From Acidobacteria bacterium 28-9 (lineage in GTDB: Bacteria; Acidobacteriota; Blastocatellia; Pyrinomonadales; Pyrinomonadaceae), in NCBI GenBank assembly GCA_002050355.1, contig MWYY01000058.1, positions 1 through 64,000 of the forward strand: 64,000 bases of DNA, in the 5' to 3' direction. This document shows positions 15,830-24,413 of the stretch, in pieces. Under the pieces are notes generated by a model, which saw only the letters and a list, made by a program, of their open reading frames with translations, made no database searches and was not told where the DNA came from. How positions within the stretch are numbered: the stretch's first letter is position 1; every line of letters begins with the position of its first letter. The position numbers and the translations under genes were made by a program.

Positions 15830-16975
15830 TTAAGCATAAACATCAGTGAATAATTCCTTCTCATTCGGAAGCGGACTTTCGTCGGCAAACTTCACTGCTT
15901 TATCAGTTGCTTCTTTTGCGCGATTTTCGATTTCTTCGTAATCTTTGTCGGAAATAATTTTCGCTTCGGTCAAAGTTTGCCGAAAAAGAAAAATCGGGTC
16001 GCGTTCCTGATATTTTTTGATTTCTTCGGTCGTGCGATATTTTCCGGGGTCTGACATCGAATGTCCCATAAAACGGTAACAGCGAATTTCGAGAAGCGTC
16101 GGCAAATTGTCTTTTCTTGCTCTTTCAATAGCTCTCAAAGTCGCTTCGCGGACGGCTAAAACGTCCATTCCGTCGACGAATTCGTTTGCCATTCCGTAGG
16201 CTTCGGCTTTTTGCGCGACGCTGGAAATTGACATTGCGCGTTTTTGCGATGTTCCCATTCCGTATTGATTATTTTCGCAAATGTAAATGCAGGGAATTTT
16301 CCACAATTGCGCCATATTCAAAGATTCGTGAAACATTCCCTGATTCACTGCCGCTTCGCCGAAAAAGCAGAGTGTTACATTGTCGGTTTCTTTGTATTTC
16401 TGCGCATATGCCATTCCGGTTCCGACGCCGATTTGCCCCCCGACGATGCCGTGTCCGCCGAAGTAATTTTTCTCCTTCGAGAACATATGCATCGAGCCGC
16501 CTTTGCCTTTGACCACGCCGCCTTCTTTGCCGTAAAGTTCTGCCATTACTGCTTCGGGCTTCATTCCGGCAACCATCGCCTGAACGTGGTCGCGGTAAGC
16601 GCTAATCACAAAATCGCCCGCTTTCAAAGCCATCATCGAACCGACACCGACGGCTTCCTGACCGATATACAAATGACAGAAACCGCCGATTTTTCCGATT
16701 CGATAAACTTCGGCGCATTTCTGCTCGAAAATTCTGCCCAAAACCATCTGGTAGAGCATTTCTCCGAGCAATTCCGGCTCGACGTTTTTTATCGAGGATT
16801 TCTGGGATTGACGGCGTTCTTTATGCTCGCTTTGCGAAACTTTTGGATTAACCGAATCAGTTACCGCTGCTCCGTCGTTGCTCTCTGATTTTTTCGAATG
16901 CGCATTGCCCGCGCCGTTGGTCGAGCTTTCGGTTGTTTTCGTCTGTGTTTTTTGGCGAGTCGCTGCTTTTGGCAA
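15830..16975 (-). CDS. pdhA: pyruvate dehydrogenase E1 component, alpha subunit
   Basis: Thiamine-diphosphate-binding subunit of E1. The core begins near residue 66 (PELLGEMLYQMVLGRIFEQ) and shows GFCHLYIGQEAVGVG, the GGSMHMFSKE loop, GGQIGVGTGMAYA, and the cofactor motif region FFGEAAVNQGMFHESLN...ENNQYGMGTS. The canonical GDG of the GDGx(25-30)N motif is GEA here. The first 65 residues are a low-complexity, Ser/Thr/Lys/Gln-rich extension that looks disordered. It is first in the seven-gene operon. Confidence 0.93.
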   Translation of the reverse strand: MPKAATRQKTQTKTTESSTNGAGNAHSKKSESNDGAAVTDSVNPKVSQSEHKERRQSQKSSIKNVEPELLGEMLYQMVLGRIFEQKCAEVYRIGKIGGFCHLYIGQEAVGVGSMMALKAGDFVISAYRDHVQAMVAGMKPEAVMAELYGKEGGVVKGKGGSMHMFSKEKNYFGGHGIVGGQIGVGTGMAYAQKYKETDNVTLCFFGEAAVNQGMFHESLNMAQLWKIPCIYICENNQYGMGTSQKRAMSISSVAQKAEAYGMANEFVDGMDVLAVREATLRAIERARKDNLPTLLEIRCYRFMGHSMSDPGKYRTTEEIKKYQERDPIFLFRQTLTEAKIISDKDYEEIENRAKEATDKAVKFADESPLPNEKELFTDVYA

Positions 16976-17127
16976 AATCTTTTCTCCTTTCGCGCCACAA
17001 TTGGGATAAGAATTGTCGCTGGTATCTTTTTATATCAGAAGAGTAAATTATAAGCGACGAAAAGCAAATTGTGCAAAAACAAAAAGTTGTCGGTTATTGC
17101 AATTATTAAATTTCTTCAAATTGGTGG

Positions 17128-17133
17128 TAAAAT
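17128..17133 (+). promoter_or_regulatory. candidate extended -10 of dsbD
   Basis: TGGTAAAAT fits an extended -10 (TG-N-TAAAAT), 23 bp before the dsbD ATG. No convincing -35 is seen. Confidence 0.3.
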
Positions 17134-17156
17134 CGCATCTTAGTCGTTAAAAAAAT

Positions 17157-19094
17157 ATGTTTCGCAGCCGACAATTAAATTTTTTTATCATTTTCAGTTT
17201 AATGATTTTCGCTATGCCGGTAATTTCGCTCGCGCAAAATCCGACAAAATGGAGTTTGGATTCAGTTGCAAAAGGCAGAATTCTTAAAAATGACGAAACT
17301 TTCAAAGCAAAACTAAAAGCGGAAATCGAAAAAGGATGGCATCTCTACGCGGTCGAACAGCCGGAAGGCGGACCTTACCCGACAAAAATCACAATTGCCG
17401 AAAACGCGCCGTTTTTGATTGAAGGAAGTATCGAGTCTCCGAAAACAATCACGAAATTCGACCCGAATTTTCAAATAGAAACGAAGTATTTTGCAGACCA
17501 AGCCGAATTTAATTTACCAATCAAAGTTGTAAATGAAACAAACGCAGACGCTTTAGCGGTAAATGTTAGGTTTCAAGTTTGCAATGACACAGTATGTTTG
17601 CCGCCGAAAACGGTCAGGGTTTCTTTTGCAGGCTTTGAAGACGCAAAGAAAAGTGGTCAGGGGTCGGTGGTCAGTGGTCGGCAAATCGAAAATAGCGGGC
17701 AATCTGCAAATGCAAATCAAAATCAGATTGTAAGCGGCAATCAAATAACTACTGACCACCGACCACTGACTACCGACCTCTTTTCTTTTCTGTGGCTCGC
17801 GGTTTCGCTCGGCGCGTTGTCGCTTTTAACGCCGTGCGTGTTTCCGATGATTCCGATTACGGTTTCGTATTTTACCAATCATTCGGCAGGCAACCGCGCT
17901 AAAGCAATCAAGCTCGCATCGATTTATTCGCTTGGCATAATTTTAACTTTTACGATTCTCGGAATGCTTCTGGCAATTTTCGTCGGCGCGGCGGGCATTA
18001 CGCTTTTTGCCGCAAATCCTTACGTAAATCTTTTGATTACAGGCATTTTTCTATTCTTCGCGTTCAATCTTTTCGGGGCGTATGAAATCACCGTCCCACA
18101 CGGGATTTTGACAAAGCTCGACAATTTGACGCGCAGCAAAGAAGGCGAAGGAAGCGGAATCGTCGGCGCGTTGCTGATGGGTTTGACGTTCACGCTGACT
18201 TCTTTTACCTGCACGTCGCCGTTTGTCGGCACGATTTTGGTTTCAGCTTCGCAGGGCGATTGGCAAAAACCGCTTGTCGGAATGCTCGCATTTTCCACCG
18301 TTTTTGCGTTGCCGTTTTTCGCGCTCGCGCTCGCTCCGCAATACGTTTCGTCGCTTCCGCGCGCGGGCGGCTGGATGAATTCGATCAAAGTTGCAATGGG
18401 ATTTTTGGAAGTAGCGGCGGCGATGAAATTTATCTCAAACGTGGATTTGATTTGGAAGTGGGGAATTTTTACGCGCCCGATTGTGCTGGCGATTTGGATT
18501 GCAATTGGAATAATTCTGGCAATTTACCTGTTAGGAAAATTCCAACTGCCGCACGATACGAAACCCGAAAGAATCGGTGCGTTTCGCTTGATGTCGGCGA
18601 TTGTCAGTCTGGCGATAAGTTTTTATTTAATAACCGGACTTTTCGGAGCAAAGCTCGGCGAACTCGAAGCATTTTTACCGCCTGATTTGGAAAATTCTTC
18701 GGCGCGAATGTTCGGCGGAAACGCCGAGCAGCTAAGATGGATTGAAAACGATTATCAAGCGGCGTTGGCTAAAGCCAGAACCGAAAATAAATTAGTTTTC
18801 GTAGATTTCACAGGCTACACCTGCACGAATTGTCGCTGGATGGAAGCGAATGTTTTTCCGAAAAGGGAAGTCGAAGCCGAGTTGAGCAAATTCGTGCTTG
18901 CGAGACTTTACACGGACGACGGTAGCGAGCTTAATAACCGGCAACAAGCGTTTGAGCAAAACACTTTCGGAACTGTCGCGCTGCCATTTTACGCTATAAC
19001 TGACGCCGACGGAAAACCTGTGGCGACATTTCCGGGATTGACTAGAAACGTTCAGGAATTTGTTGACTTTTTGAAGAAAGCAGAAGAAAATTAG
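17157..19094 (+). CDS. dsbD: thiol:disulfide interchange protein DsbD
   Basis: Moves electrons from cytoplasmic thioredoxin across the inner membrane to periplasmic thiol partners. Signal peptide at residues 1-26. The N-terminal alpha domain carries Cys142/Cys147 (VCNDTVCLPP). The eight-helix beta domain begins near 209 with LTPCVFPM and has the second Cys in SFTCTSPF. The C-terminal thioredoxin-like domain has YTCTNCRWME (CTNC) and the cis-Pro region VALPFY. The linker between alpha and beta domains (about 165-208) is encoded by two inverted 7-bp repeat arrays. Length 645 is normal to slightly long. Confidence 0.94.
   Translation: MFRSRQLNFFIIFSLMIFAMPVISLAQNPTKWSLDSVAKGRILKNDETFKAKLKAEIEKGWHLYAVEQPEGGPYPTKITIAENAPFLIEGSIESPKTITKFDPNFQIETKYFADQAEFNLPIKVVNETNADALAVNVRFQVCNDTVCLPPKTVRVSFAGFEDAKKSGQGSVVSGRQIENSGQSANANQNQIVSGNQITTDHRPLTTDLFSFLWLAVSLGALSLLTPCVFPMIPITVSYFTNHSAGNRAKAIKLASIYSLGIILTFTILGMLLAIFVGAAGITLFAANPYVNLLITGIFLFFAFNLFGAYEITVPHGILTKLDNLTRSKEGEGSGIVGALLMGLTFTLTSFTCTSPFVGTILVSASQGDWQKPLVGMLAFSTVFALPFFALALAPQYVSSLPRAGGWMNSIKVAMGFLEVAAAMKFISNVDLIWKWGIFTRPIVLAIWIAIGIILAIYLLGKFQLPHDTKPERIGAFRLMSAIVSLAISFYLITGLFGAKLGELEAFLPPDLENSSARMFGGNAEQLRWIENDYQAALAKARTENKLVFVDFTGYTCTNCRWMEANVFPKREVEAELSKFVLARLYTDDGSELNNRQQAFEQNTFGTVALPFYAITDADGKPVATFPGLTRNVQEFVDFLKKAEEN
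17652..17781 (+). repeat. inverted pair of 7-bp repeat arrays inside dsbD
   Basis: Left array, four units 17652-17679: AGTGGTC, AGGGGTC, GGTGGTC, AGTGGTC. Right array 17754-17781: GACCACC, GACCACT, GACTACC, GACCTCT, the reverse complement type. A 74-bp core separates them. The whole insert stays open in the dsbD frame and forms the alpha-beta domain linker; the mRNA could fold into a long hairpin. Confidence 0.8.
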
Positions 19095-19167
19095 CCATAA
19101 ATAGCACGAATGACACGAATAAAATTTAATAAAATAATTTGTGTTATTCTTCTAAATTCGTGGCTAA
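19091..19167 (+). repeat. palindromic repeat (TTAGCCA...TGGCTAA)
   Basis: Outer arms TTAGCCA and TGGCTAA enclose CACGAAT units on the left and AATTCGTGG on the right, joined by an AT-rich core. It fills the space between dsbD and the cysteine dioxygenase gene. The same arm sequence recurs at 26668 and 54834. Confidence 0.65.
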
Positions 19168-19175
19168 AAAGTGTT

Positions 19176-19751
19176 ATGAAAACAGTCAAAATCGAAAATT
19201 TAATCGAAGGTTTGCGCGAAATTTCCGACGCTGATTTTACCTGTGATGACGTTTATCAATTTCTTGCCGATAATCCGGTGGAGGTTGATACAATTTCAAA
19301 ATATTTTCATTGGAGCGAAAAATTTTATACGCGCAATTTAATTTATAAAGACGCGCGTTTTGAATTGATGGCATTGTGTTGGGATAAAGGGCAGGTTTCG
19401 CGTATTCATAACCACGCCGATCAAATGTGTTGGATGACCGTTCCCGTCGGCAAACTTCGCGGTCAAAATTTTCAGGCTGTTGAAACTGATGAATCAAAAG
19501 GTTTTTGTATGTTACAAGAAAAGGAACAATTTGACCTTTCCGATTGCCTCGCCGCGAAAGTCGAACTTGAAGAGCCGATTCATCAAATTCTAAATCTTCC
19601 CGAATTTAACCGGCGCGCCGTTAGCCTTCATATTTACTCAAAACCTTTTGACAAATGTCTCTCCTACTGCCGCGAAACAAACAAATTTGCCGAAGTTCCG
19701 CTTTTTTATACGAGTATCGGCGGGAAACTTTGCAAAAATGTAGAGCTGTAA
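19176..19751 (+). CDS. cysteine dioxygenase, type I
   Basis: Non-haem iron enzyme of the cupin fold oxidising cysteine to cysteine sulfinate in the cytoplasm. The three Fe-binding His are in SRIHNHADQMCW (two) and VSLHIYSKPFDKC (third). The ATG at 19176 is chosen; an in-frame start at 19110 would add 22 residues encoded by the palindromic repeat. The product has 191 residues, close to family length. Bacterial members can also act on other thiols (3-mercaptopropionate dioxygenase), so the substrate is likely but not certain. Confidence 0.88.
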   Translation: MKTVKIENLIEGLREISDADFTCDDVYQFLADNPVEVDTISKYFHWSEKFYTRNLIYKDARFELMALCWDKGQVSRIHNHADQMCWMTVPVGKLRGQNFQAVETDESKGFCMLQEKEQFDLSDCLAAKVELEEPIHQILNLPEFNRRAVSLHIYSKPFDKCLSYCRETNKFAEVPLFYTSIGGKLCKNVEL

Positions 19752-19844
19752 ATTTTGTAATTTGGTTAAAAACTCACGAGTCGGAGTTTTATCGTTTATT
19801 TCAAAACAGACAATTTGTGGATTTGCCTTTTTTATTAATATTTA

Positions 19845-21377
19845 ATGAAAGTAAACGAGAAACTCTGGCTTTTTATTGTTGCCGCTATTTGTCTCGCTTA
19901 CATTCTGCTTCGCTTCTGGCATTTGACCGATTCGTGTTTGTGGTTTGACGAAATTTTCAGCATACACGCCGCCGAACACGATTGGAAAAACCTTTTTTGG
20001 TTTGTCGCGCAAGACCTGATACACCCGCCGCTTTTTTACATTCTGCTAAAAACTTGGATTTTCTTGGGCGGCGAAAGCCTTTTCTGGCTTCGTCTGTTTC
20101 CGGTTTTATTTTCAACCGTCGCTTTAATTCCTTTCTACTTATTGTGTCGGCAATTGAAATTAAATCACACGGCAATTGCTCTTGCGCTTTCCTTTTTTGC
20201 CGCGAGCGGCGCGCTCATTAAATACGCGCAGGAAGTCAGAATGTACGGCGTTTTGCTGTGCGTATCACTTTTTTCGGTGTGGCTTTTTGTTCGATTTCTC
20301 AATCTGGGCAAGGGTTTTTTCGTCCTCACTGTAATTAATATTCTGCTGGTTTACACACATTATTTCGGCTGGTTTGTCGTTTTGACCGAAGTATTTGCAG
20401 TTACGATTTTTCAGCGCATAAAAATCAGACAAATTCTGGTAATGTTTGTTGTAACGGCGACAAGTTTCGCACCGTGGATTTTCGCGGTTTGGCGAGCGAC
20501 GCAGATAAACGCGAATTTTTCACAAAATTTGGCGTGGGCGAGCAAGCCGGATTTAGCGACCATTTTTCAGTTCGTTTTTGATCTTCTCGAACCGTTTTAT
20601 TATCAACAATCAAACATTGACCCAAGCTCGAATTTCTTTATAACAGTTCCGCTTTTGTTTATCGTTTTACTTGCGTTTATTTTTTACTCGACAAACCGGC
20701 GAATGGAAAGCGAGATTGAAAAACGAAATTTTTATCTGCTTTTGTTGTTTGCTTTTGCACCTGTTTTGTTAGCTTTTATAGCAAGCTGGCTGCTGCCTTT
20801 TTCTGTTTGGGGAACGCGACACTTCATAATTGTTTTTGCGCCATTTGTGATTTTAACGGCGTATTTTCTCGACAAACTTCAAATTCTTTATTTAAAATTA
20901 GCTGTTTTTGTTTTGTTTTTTTGGTTGGTTGCGATTGCCTTTTTGCTGCAAGGAATGCGCGGCGCACCGGTATCAATCTTGTGCGCGTGGGGGAATTTGG
21001 CGACTGATTTACGCGAAACCGAACAAAATTCTGTTGTGCCGACAAAGGTTTTCGTGTTTGAAGATGTCGCGGCTTACAATTTCTGGTTTGCGCTGAGAGA
21101 CAGAGAAAAACAATTCCAAATTATAAAAGTCAACGACATTCCCGAACTGGTCGAAGACGCGGCGTATTTTCTACCGCGCGGTTTCGACGCTGTACAGACG
21201 ACGGACGAAAGCGGTTTGCAAGAGGAAAGATTTTTCATCGCTTTTCGTGATACGGAATGGAACGAGACAAAACCGCCGCTCCGAAATCTGATTGAGAAAG
21301 GATATAAAATCGGCGAACCCCAAATTTTTACGGCGCAAGGTTTGAAAGCGTTTCTTGTTGAAGTTAAAAATAGATGA
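19845..21377 (+). CDS. GT-C membrane glycosyltransferase (ArnT/PMT-like)
   Basis: Integral membrane protein of 510 residues with about ten or more hydrophobic helices. The first periplasmic loop holds the acidic pair in CLWFDEIFSIHAAEHDW, matching the catalytic Asp/Glu of GT39/GT83-like enzymes that use polyprenyl-phosphate sugars. IHPPLFYILL and the YAQEVRMYG loop are also typical of the group. A soluble C-terminal part follows about residue 395. Acceptor and sugar are unknown. It is convergent with cysS. Confidence 0.82.
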   Translation: MKVNEKLWLFIVAAICLAYILLRFWHLTDSCLWFDEIFSIHAAEHDWKNLFWFVAQDLIHPPLFYILLKTWIFLGGESLFWLRLFPVLFSTVALIPFYLLCRQLKLNHTAIALALSFFAASGALIKYAQEVRMYGVLLCVSLFSVWLFVRFLNLGKGFFVLTVINILLVYTHYFGWFVVLTEVFAVTIFQRIKIRQILVMFVVTATSFAPWIFAVWRATQINANFSQNLAWASKPDLATIFQFVFDLLEPFYYQQSNIDPSSNFFITVPLLFIVLLAFIFYSTNRRMESEIEKRNFYLLLLFAFAPVLLAFIASWLLPFSVWGTRHFIIVFAPFVILTAYFLDKLQILYLKLAVFVLFFWLVAIAFLLQGMRGAPVSILCAWGNLATDLRETEQNSVVPTKVFVFEDVAAYNFWFALRDREKQFQIIKVNDIPELVEDAAYFLPRGFDAVQTTDESGLQEERFFIAFRDTEWNETKPPLRNLIEKGYKIGEPQIFTAQGLKAFLVEVKNR

Positions 21378-21436
21378 AGGTGTAGGTTTTAGCACAAACT
21401 CCTAAAAGAATCAGAAACCTATTACCTAAAACCTAT
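21378..21436. repeat. period-7 palindrome between convergent genes
   Basis: The right half has AACCTAT, TACCTAA, AACCTAT (21416-21436); the left half has the complementary TGTAGGTTTTAG. The cysS stop codon lies within the right array. The palindrome may serve as a terminator for both genes. Confidence 0.6.
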
Positions 21437-22833
21437 TTTCTTTTCCACCTCACGCCGTCTTTGGTGTCTTCTAAAACAATTCCTTTTTCGCTCAACAAAT
21501 CTCTGATTTCATCGGAGCGCGCAAAATTGCGGTTGCGGCGCGCTTCTTGACGCTCCTCAATTAAAGATTCGATTTCCGTATCAAGTATTTCTTCTTTTTC
21601 TTCACCGAAAATTCCTAAAACCGAATCAATTTTATCAATCGTTTGCAGAATAAAATCGCGGTTTGCGGTCAAAACAGTATCGTTTGCCAGAGATGTATTT
21701 ACTTCGCGGACAAGATTGTGCAAAGCGGCGAGCGCGACCGAAGAGTTCAAGTTGTCGTCCATCGCAGCTTCAAAATCAGACAGTGATTTTTTAGCAATCT
21801 TTTGTAAATCCTGATTATCGCCGCAGGAAAGTTTTGCTTCGTTTAGTCTTTTGCGAAAATCACGCAGGCGTTCGAGCGTGTGTTCCGCGCCGTCCAAAGT
21901 TTCAAACGTAAAATTCAATTGTTTGTGATAAGGCACAGACAAAAGCAGATAACGAATCGCCGTCGGCGTATATCCTTTTGCCAGCAAATCACGGAAAGTA
22001 AAATAATTTCCCAAAGATTTCGACATTGTTTCGCCTTCAACTTTCAAATGCTCGCTGTGCAGCCAGTATTTTGCGAAAATTTTTCCGCTCGCGCCTTCCG
22101 ATTGAGCGATTTCATTTTCGTGATGCGGAAATTTCAAATCAATTCCGCCCGCGTGAATATCAAAAGTTTCGCCCAGATACTTCATTGCCATCGCGGAGCA
22201 TTCGATATGCCAGCCCGGACGCCCGCGTCCGAAACTCGCGTCCCAACCGGTCGCCTCATCAGCGCCGGCAAATTTCCAAAGCGCGAAATCCTGCGCGTTT
22301 TCTTTGTCGTATTTGTCCGTGTCAACTCTGCCGGACGCGCCCGAAATGTTACCGGCAAAATTGATTTTCGATAGCTTTCCGTACTCTGGAAAAGCCGAGA
22401 TGCGATAATAAATCGAGCCTTCGGATTCGTAAGCGTGTCCGTTTTCCAGCAGTGTTTCGATAATCCGAATCATTTCGGGGATATGATGTGTCGCGCGCGG
22501 CGCAATTTCCGGGCGTTCGATGCCGAGCGCGTCGGAATCTTCCCAAAACGCATCAATAAATGGTGCGGTAAACTCGTCAATCGACTTCTCGGCTTTCGCC
22601 GCTTCGTTGATAATGCGGTCGTCAACGTCGGTTAAATTAAAAACGTGCGTTAATCTGTAACCTTTGAATTTCAGGTAACGCCGCAAAATATCGCCGAATG
22701 TAAACGTGCGAAAATTGCCGATGTGCGCGTAAGACCAAACGGTCGGACCGCAAACGTAAAGCCGAACTTCGTTGCCGTTAAGCGGTTGAAATTCTTCTAA
22801 TTGTCCCGATAAAGTGTTATGAAATTTAAGCAT
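21433..22833 (-). CDS. cysS: cysteinyl-tRNA synthetase
   Basis: Class I aminoacyl-tRNA synthetase charging tRNA-Cys. It has the zinc/Cys region YVCGPTVWSYAHIGNFRTF containing the HIGH-type motif HIGN, the GWHIECSAM zinc ligand region, HHENEIAQSEG, and the KMSKS-type TMSKSLGNYFT. The ATG at 22833 (MLKFHNTLSG) is the family start; an in-frame extension to 22905 encodes hydrophobic non-family sequence and is left out. The product has 466 residues, a normal length. Confidence 0.96.
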   Translation of the reverse strand: MLKFHNTLSGQLEEFQPLNGNEVRLYVCGPTVWSYAHIGNFRTFTFGDILRRYLKFKGYRLTHVFNLTDVDDRIINEAAKAEKSIDEFTAPFIDAFWEDSDALGIERPEIAPRATHHIPEMIRIIETLLENGHAYESEGSIYYRISAFPEYGKLSKINFAGNISGASGRVDTDKYDKENAQDFALWKFAGADEATGWDASFGRGRPGWHIECSAMAMKYLGETFDIHAGGIDLKFPHHENEIAQSEGASGKIFAKYWLHSEHLKVEGETMSKSLGNYFTFRDLLAKGYTPTAIRYLLLSVPYHKQLNFTFETLDGAEHTLERLRDFRKRLNEAKLSCGDNQDLQKIAKKSLSDFEAAMDDNLNSSVALAALHNLVREVNTSLANDTVLTANRDFILQTIDKIDSVLGIFGEEKEEILDTEIESLIEERQEARRNRNFARSDEIRDLLSEKGIVLEDTKDGVRWKRK

Positions 22834-23054
22834 AAAGTTGAATTGAAATTTTATAATAAACAGAAATGATAAGAAATCAGATTTATCAAAAAGTTCCGAA
22901 ATCAAAACAAAGCAAAATTAAAAGGGAATTAGAAGCGACAGGATTCTTTCGGCGCGACGCCGAGTTCGGCGAGTAAATCTTTGGAAAGTTTTAGCGGGAG
23001 ACCGTTCATAAAGTTTTTGGATTATAGCATTCTTCGCAAAATTAGCAAAAAGTT

Positions 23055-24413
23055 TTATTGATTTTGCGAAGCGTCCAAAAGCCAGACATCGGCGTTGACC
23101 TGCAAATAGCGGAAATAAATCAGACGATTGTCGGGCGAGACGTTGGCGTGCTGAACTGCATATGAGGGCGGTTTGTAAATCGCGGTTGTTTTTTTTGTCT
23201 GCGTGTCGGCAACGTAAATCGTGTTCGATTTGTCGAAAATAAAATGGCGATTGTCTTTGAGCCAAATCGGATTTGAGCCGAAATCGGTGATTTTTTCGTA
23301 AGCTGAAGTTTTGAAATCGAACAGAGCAATGGCGTCTTCGTCATTTTCGGTTTCGTAAAACATCATCAGCAATTTGCTTCCGTCGCTCGACCAATCGCGC
23401 ACCGAAAACGAGCCTTTATAATTCGGCACGGGCGGAAGCGGCGCGGGCGTTTGCTGCTGCCACGTTTTTGTTAAATCGAGAATAAACGGCGATTGATTTT
23501 TGCCGTCTATTTCCGAAAAAGCGATGCGCGAACCGTCGGGCGAGAAAATCGGCGCGACCACGCCCGTTTTTTCCGAGAATGTAATTTGCCGCAAATCAGT
23601 GCCGTCGGCGTTAATCATCCAAACTTGATATTTTCCGCTTCTATCCGAGGTAAAGGCGATTCGTTTGCCGTCGGGTGACCAGCGCGGCGAACGGTCACGG
23701 AATTTGTCATTGGTTAAAAAGCGCAGGTTCGAGCCGTCGCGGTTGAAAACCGCAATTTCCGCCGTTGTCAGCGTCGGAAAGGAACGCAAAACATATTCTT
23801 CGCCGTTCGGCGACATCGCGGGCATACTGAACTGTTTATTGCCGCTCGTAACCATATTCGCTTCGCCGACGGTTTTGAGATTTTCCGGGTCAAAGGCGAT
23901 TGACTGCAAATTCGAGTGCGTTTCGTAACGAATATAGGCGAGCGTTTTTCCGTATGGGGAAAACGCAAGGTGGCGAATATACATTGAAGGCGTCGGAACT
24001 GCTTCCGGCTCGCCCGAACCTTCCCCTGTTTCTTCGTCAATCCCTACCCGCCAGATGTTCATATTTCCGCCGCGGTCGCTGCCGAAATAGATGAATTTAC
24101 CGTCCGGCGACCAGACCGGATTCCAATCCGCAGCCTCGTCTTTTGTTATCACGACCGGCTCGCCGCCCGTCGCCGGTATCGTAGCAAGTTCGGCTTGATT
24201 CTTCTCGTCGAGAAACCAGTAGACAATCCGTTTCCCGTTCGGCGACCAACTCGGTTGGATGGCGTCGCCTTTCGTTTCAAGCGGTTTTTTGTTTCCGGTT
24301 TCAACGTCAATCGTCCACAGAGAACTGTTGGGAATCGTGTGGCTGGTCGAAACGTCGCTCGATTTATCGCTGACGACGATTTGTTCGCGGCGAACGGTCA
24401 CGGAATTTGTCAT
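23055..24413 (-). CDS. PD40 beta-propeller part of the split Ser/Thr kinase (downstream fragment)
   Basis: Reads as the C-terminal propeller of the kinase gene upstream: repeated blocks such as SPDGKFIYFGSDRGGNMNIW, SPDGKRIAFTSDRSGKYQVW and SPDGSRIAFSEID are PD40/TolB-like blades. The frame is cut from the kinase part by a 703-bp tandem duplication whose length is not a multiple of three. Removing one copy gives a single 965-residue kinase-propeller protein. The first residues before REQIVVSDKS are junction-made. It has no signal peptide of its own, so alone it is unlikely to be made or exported properly. Confidence 0.75.
   Translation of the reverse strand: MTNSVTVRREQIVVSDKSSDVSTSHTIPNSSLWTIDVETGNKKPLETKGDAIQPSWSPNGKRIVYWFLDEKNQAELATIPATGGEPVVITKDEAADWNPVWSPDGKFIYFGSDRGGNMNIWRVGIDEETGEGSGEPEAVPTPSMYIRHLAFSPYGKTLAYIRYETHSNLQSIAFDPENLKTVGEANMVTSGNKQFSMPAMSPNGEEYVLRSFPTLTTAEIAVFNRDGSNLRFLTNDKFRDRSPRWSPDGKRIAFTSDRSGKYQVWMINADGTDLRQITFSEKTGVVAPIFSPDGSRIAFSEIDGKNQSPFILDLTKTWQQQTPAPLPPVPNYKGSFSVRDWSSDGSKLLMMFYETENDEDAIALFDFKTSAYEKITDFGSNPIWLKDNRHFIFDKSNTIYVADTQTKKTTAIYKPPSYAVQHANVSPDNRLIYFRYLQVNADVWLLDASQNQ

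Noticed and set aside
17652..17781. CRISPR-like array in dsbD
   Set aside because: Units are contiguous heptamers without spacers and lie in an open frame; no cas genes are present.
22861..22905. N-terminal extension of CysS
   Set aside because: The extra residues are hydrophobic and not family-like, while MLKFHNTLSG at 22833 is the normal start.
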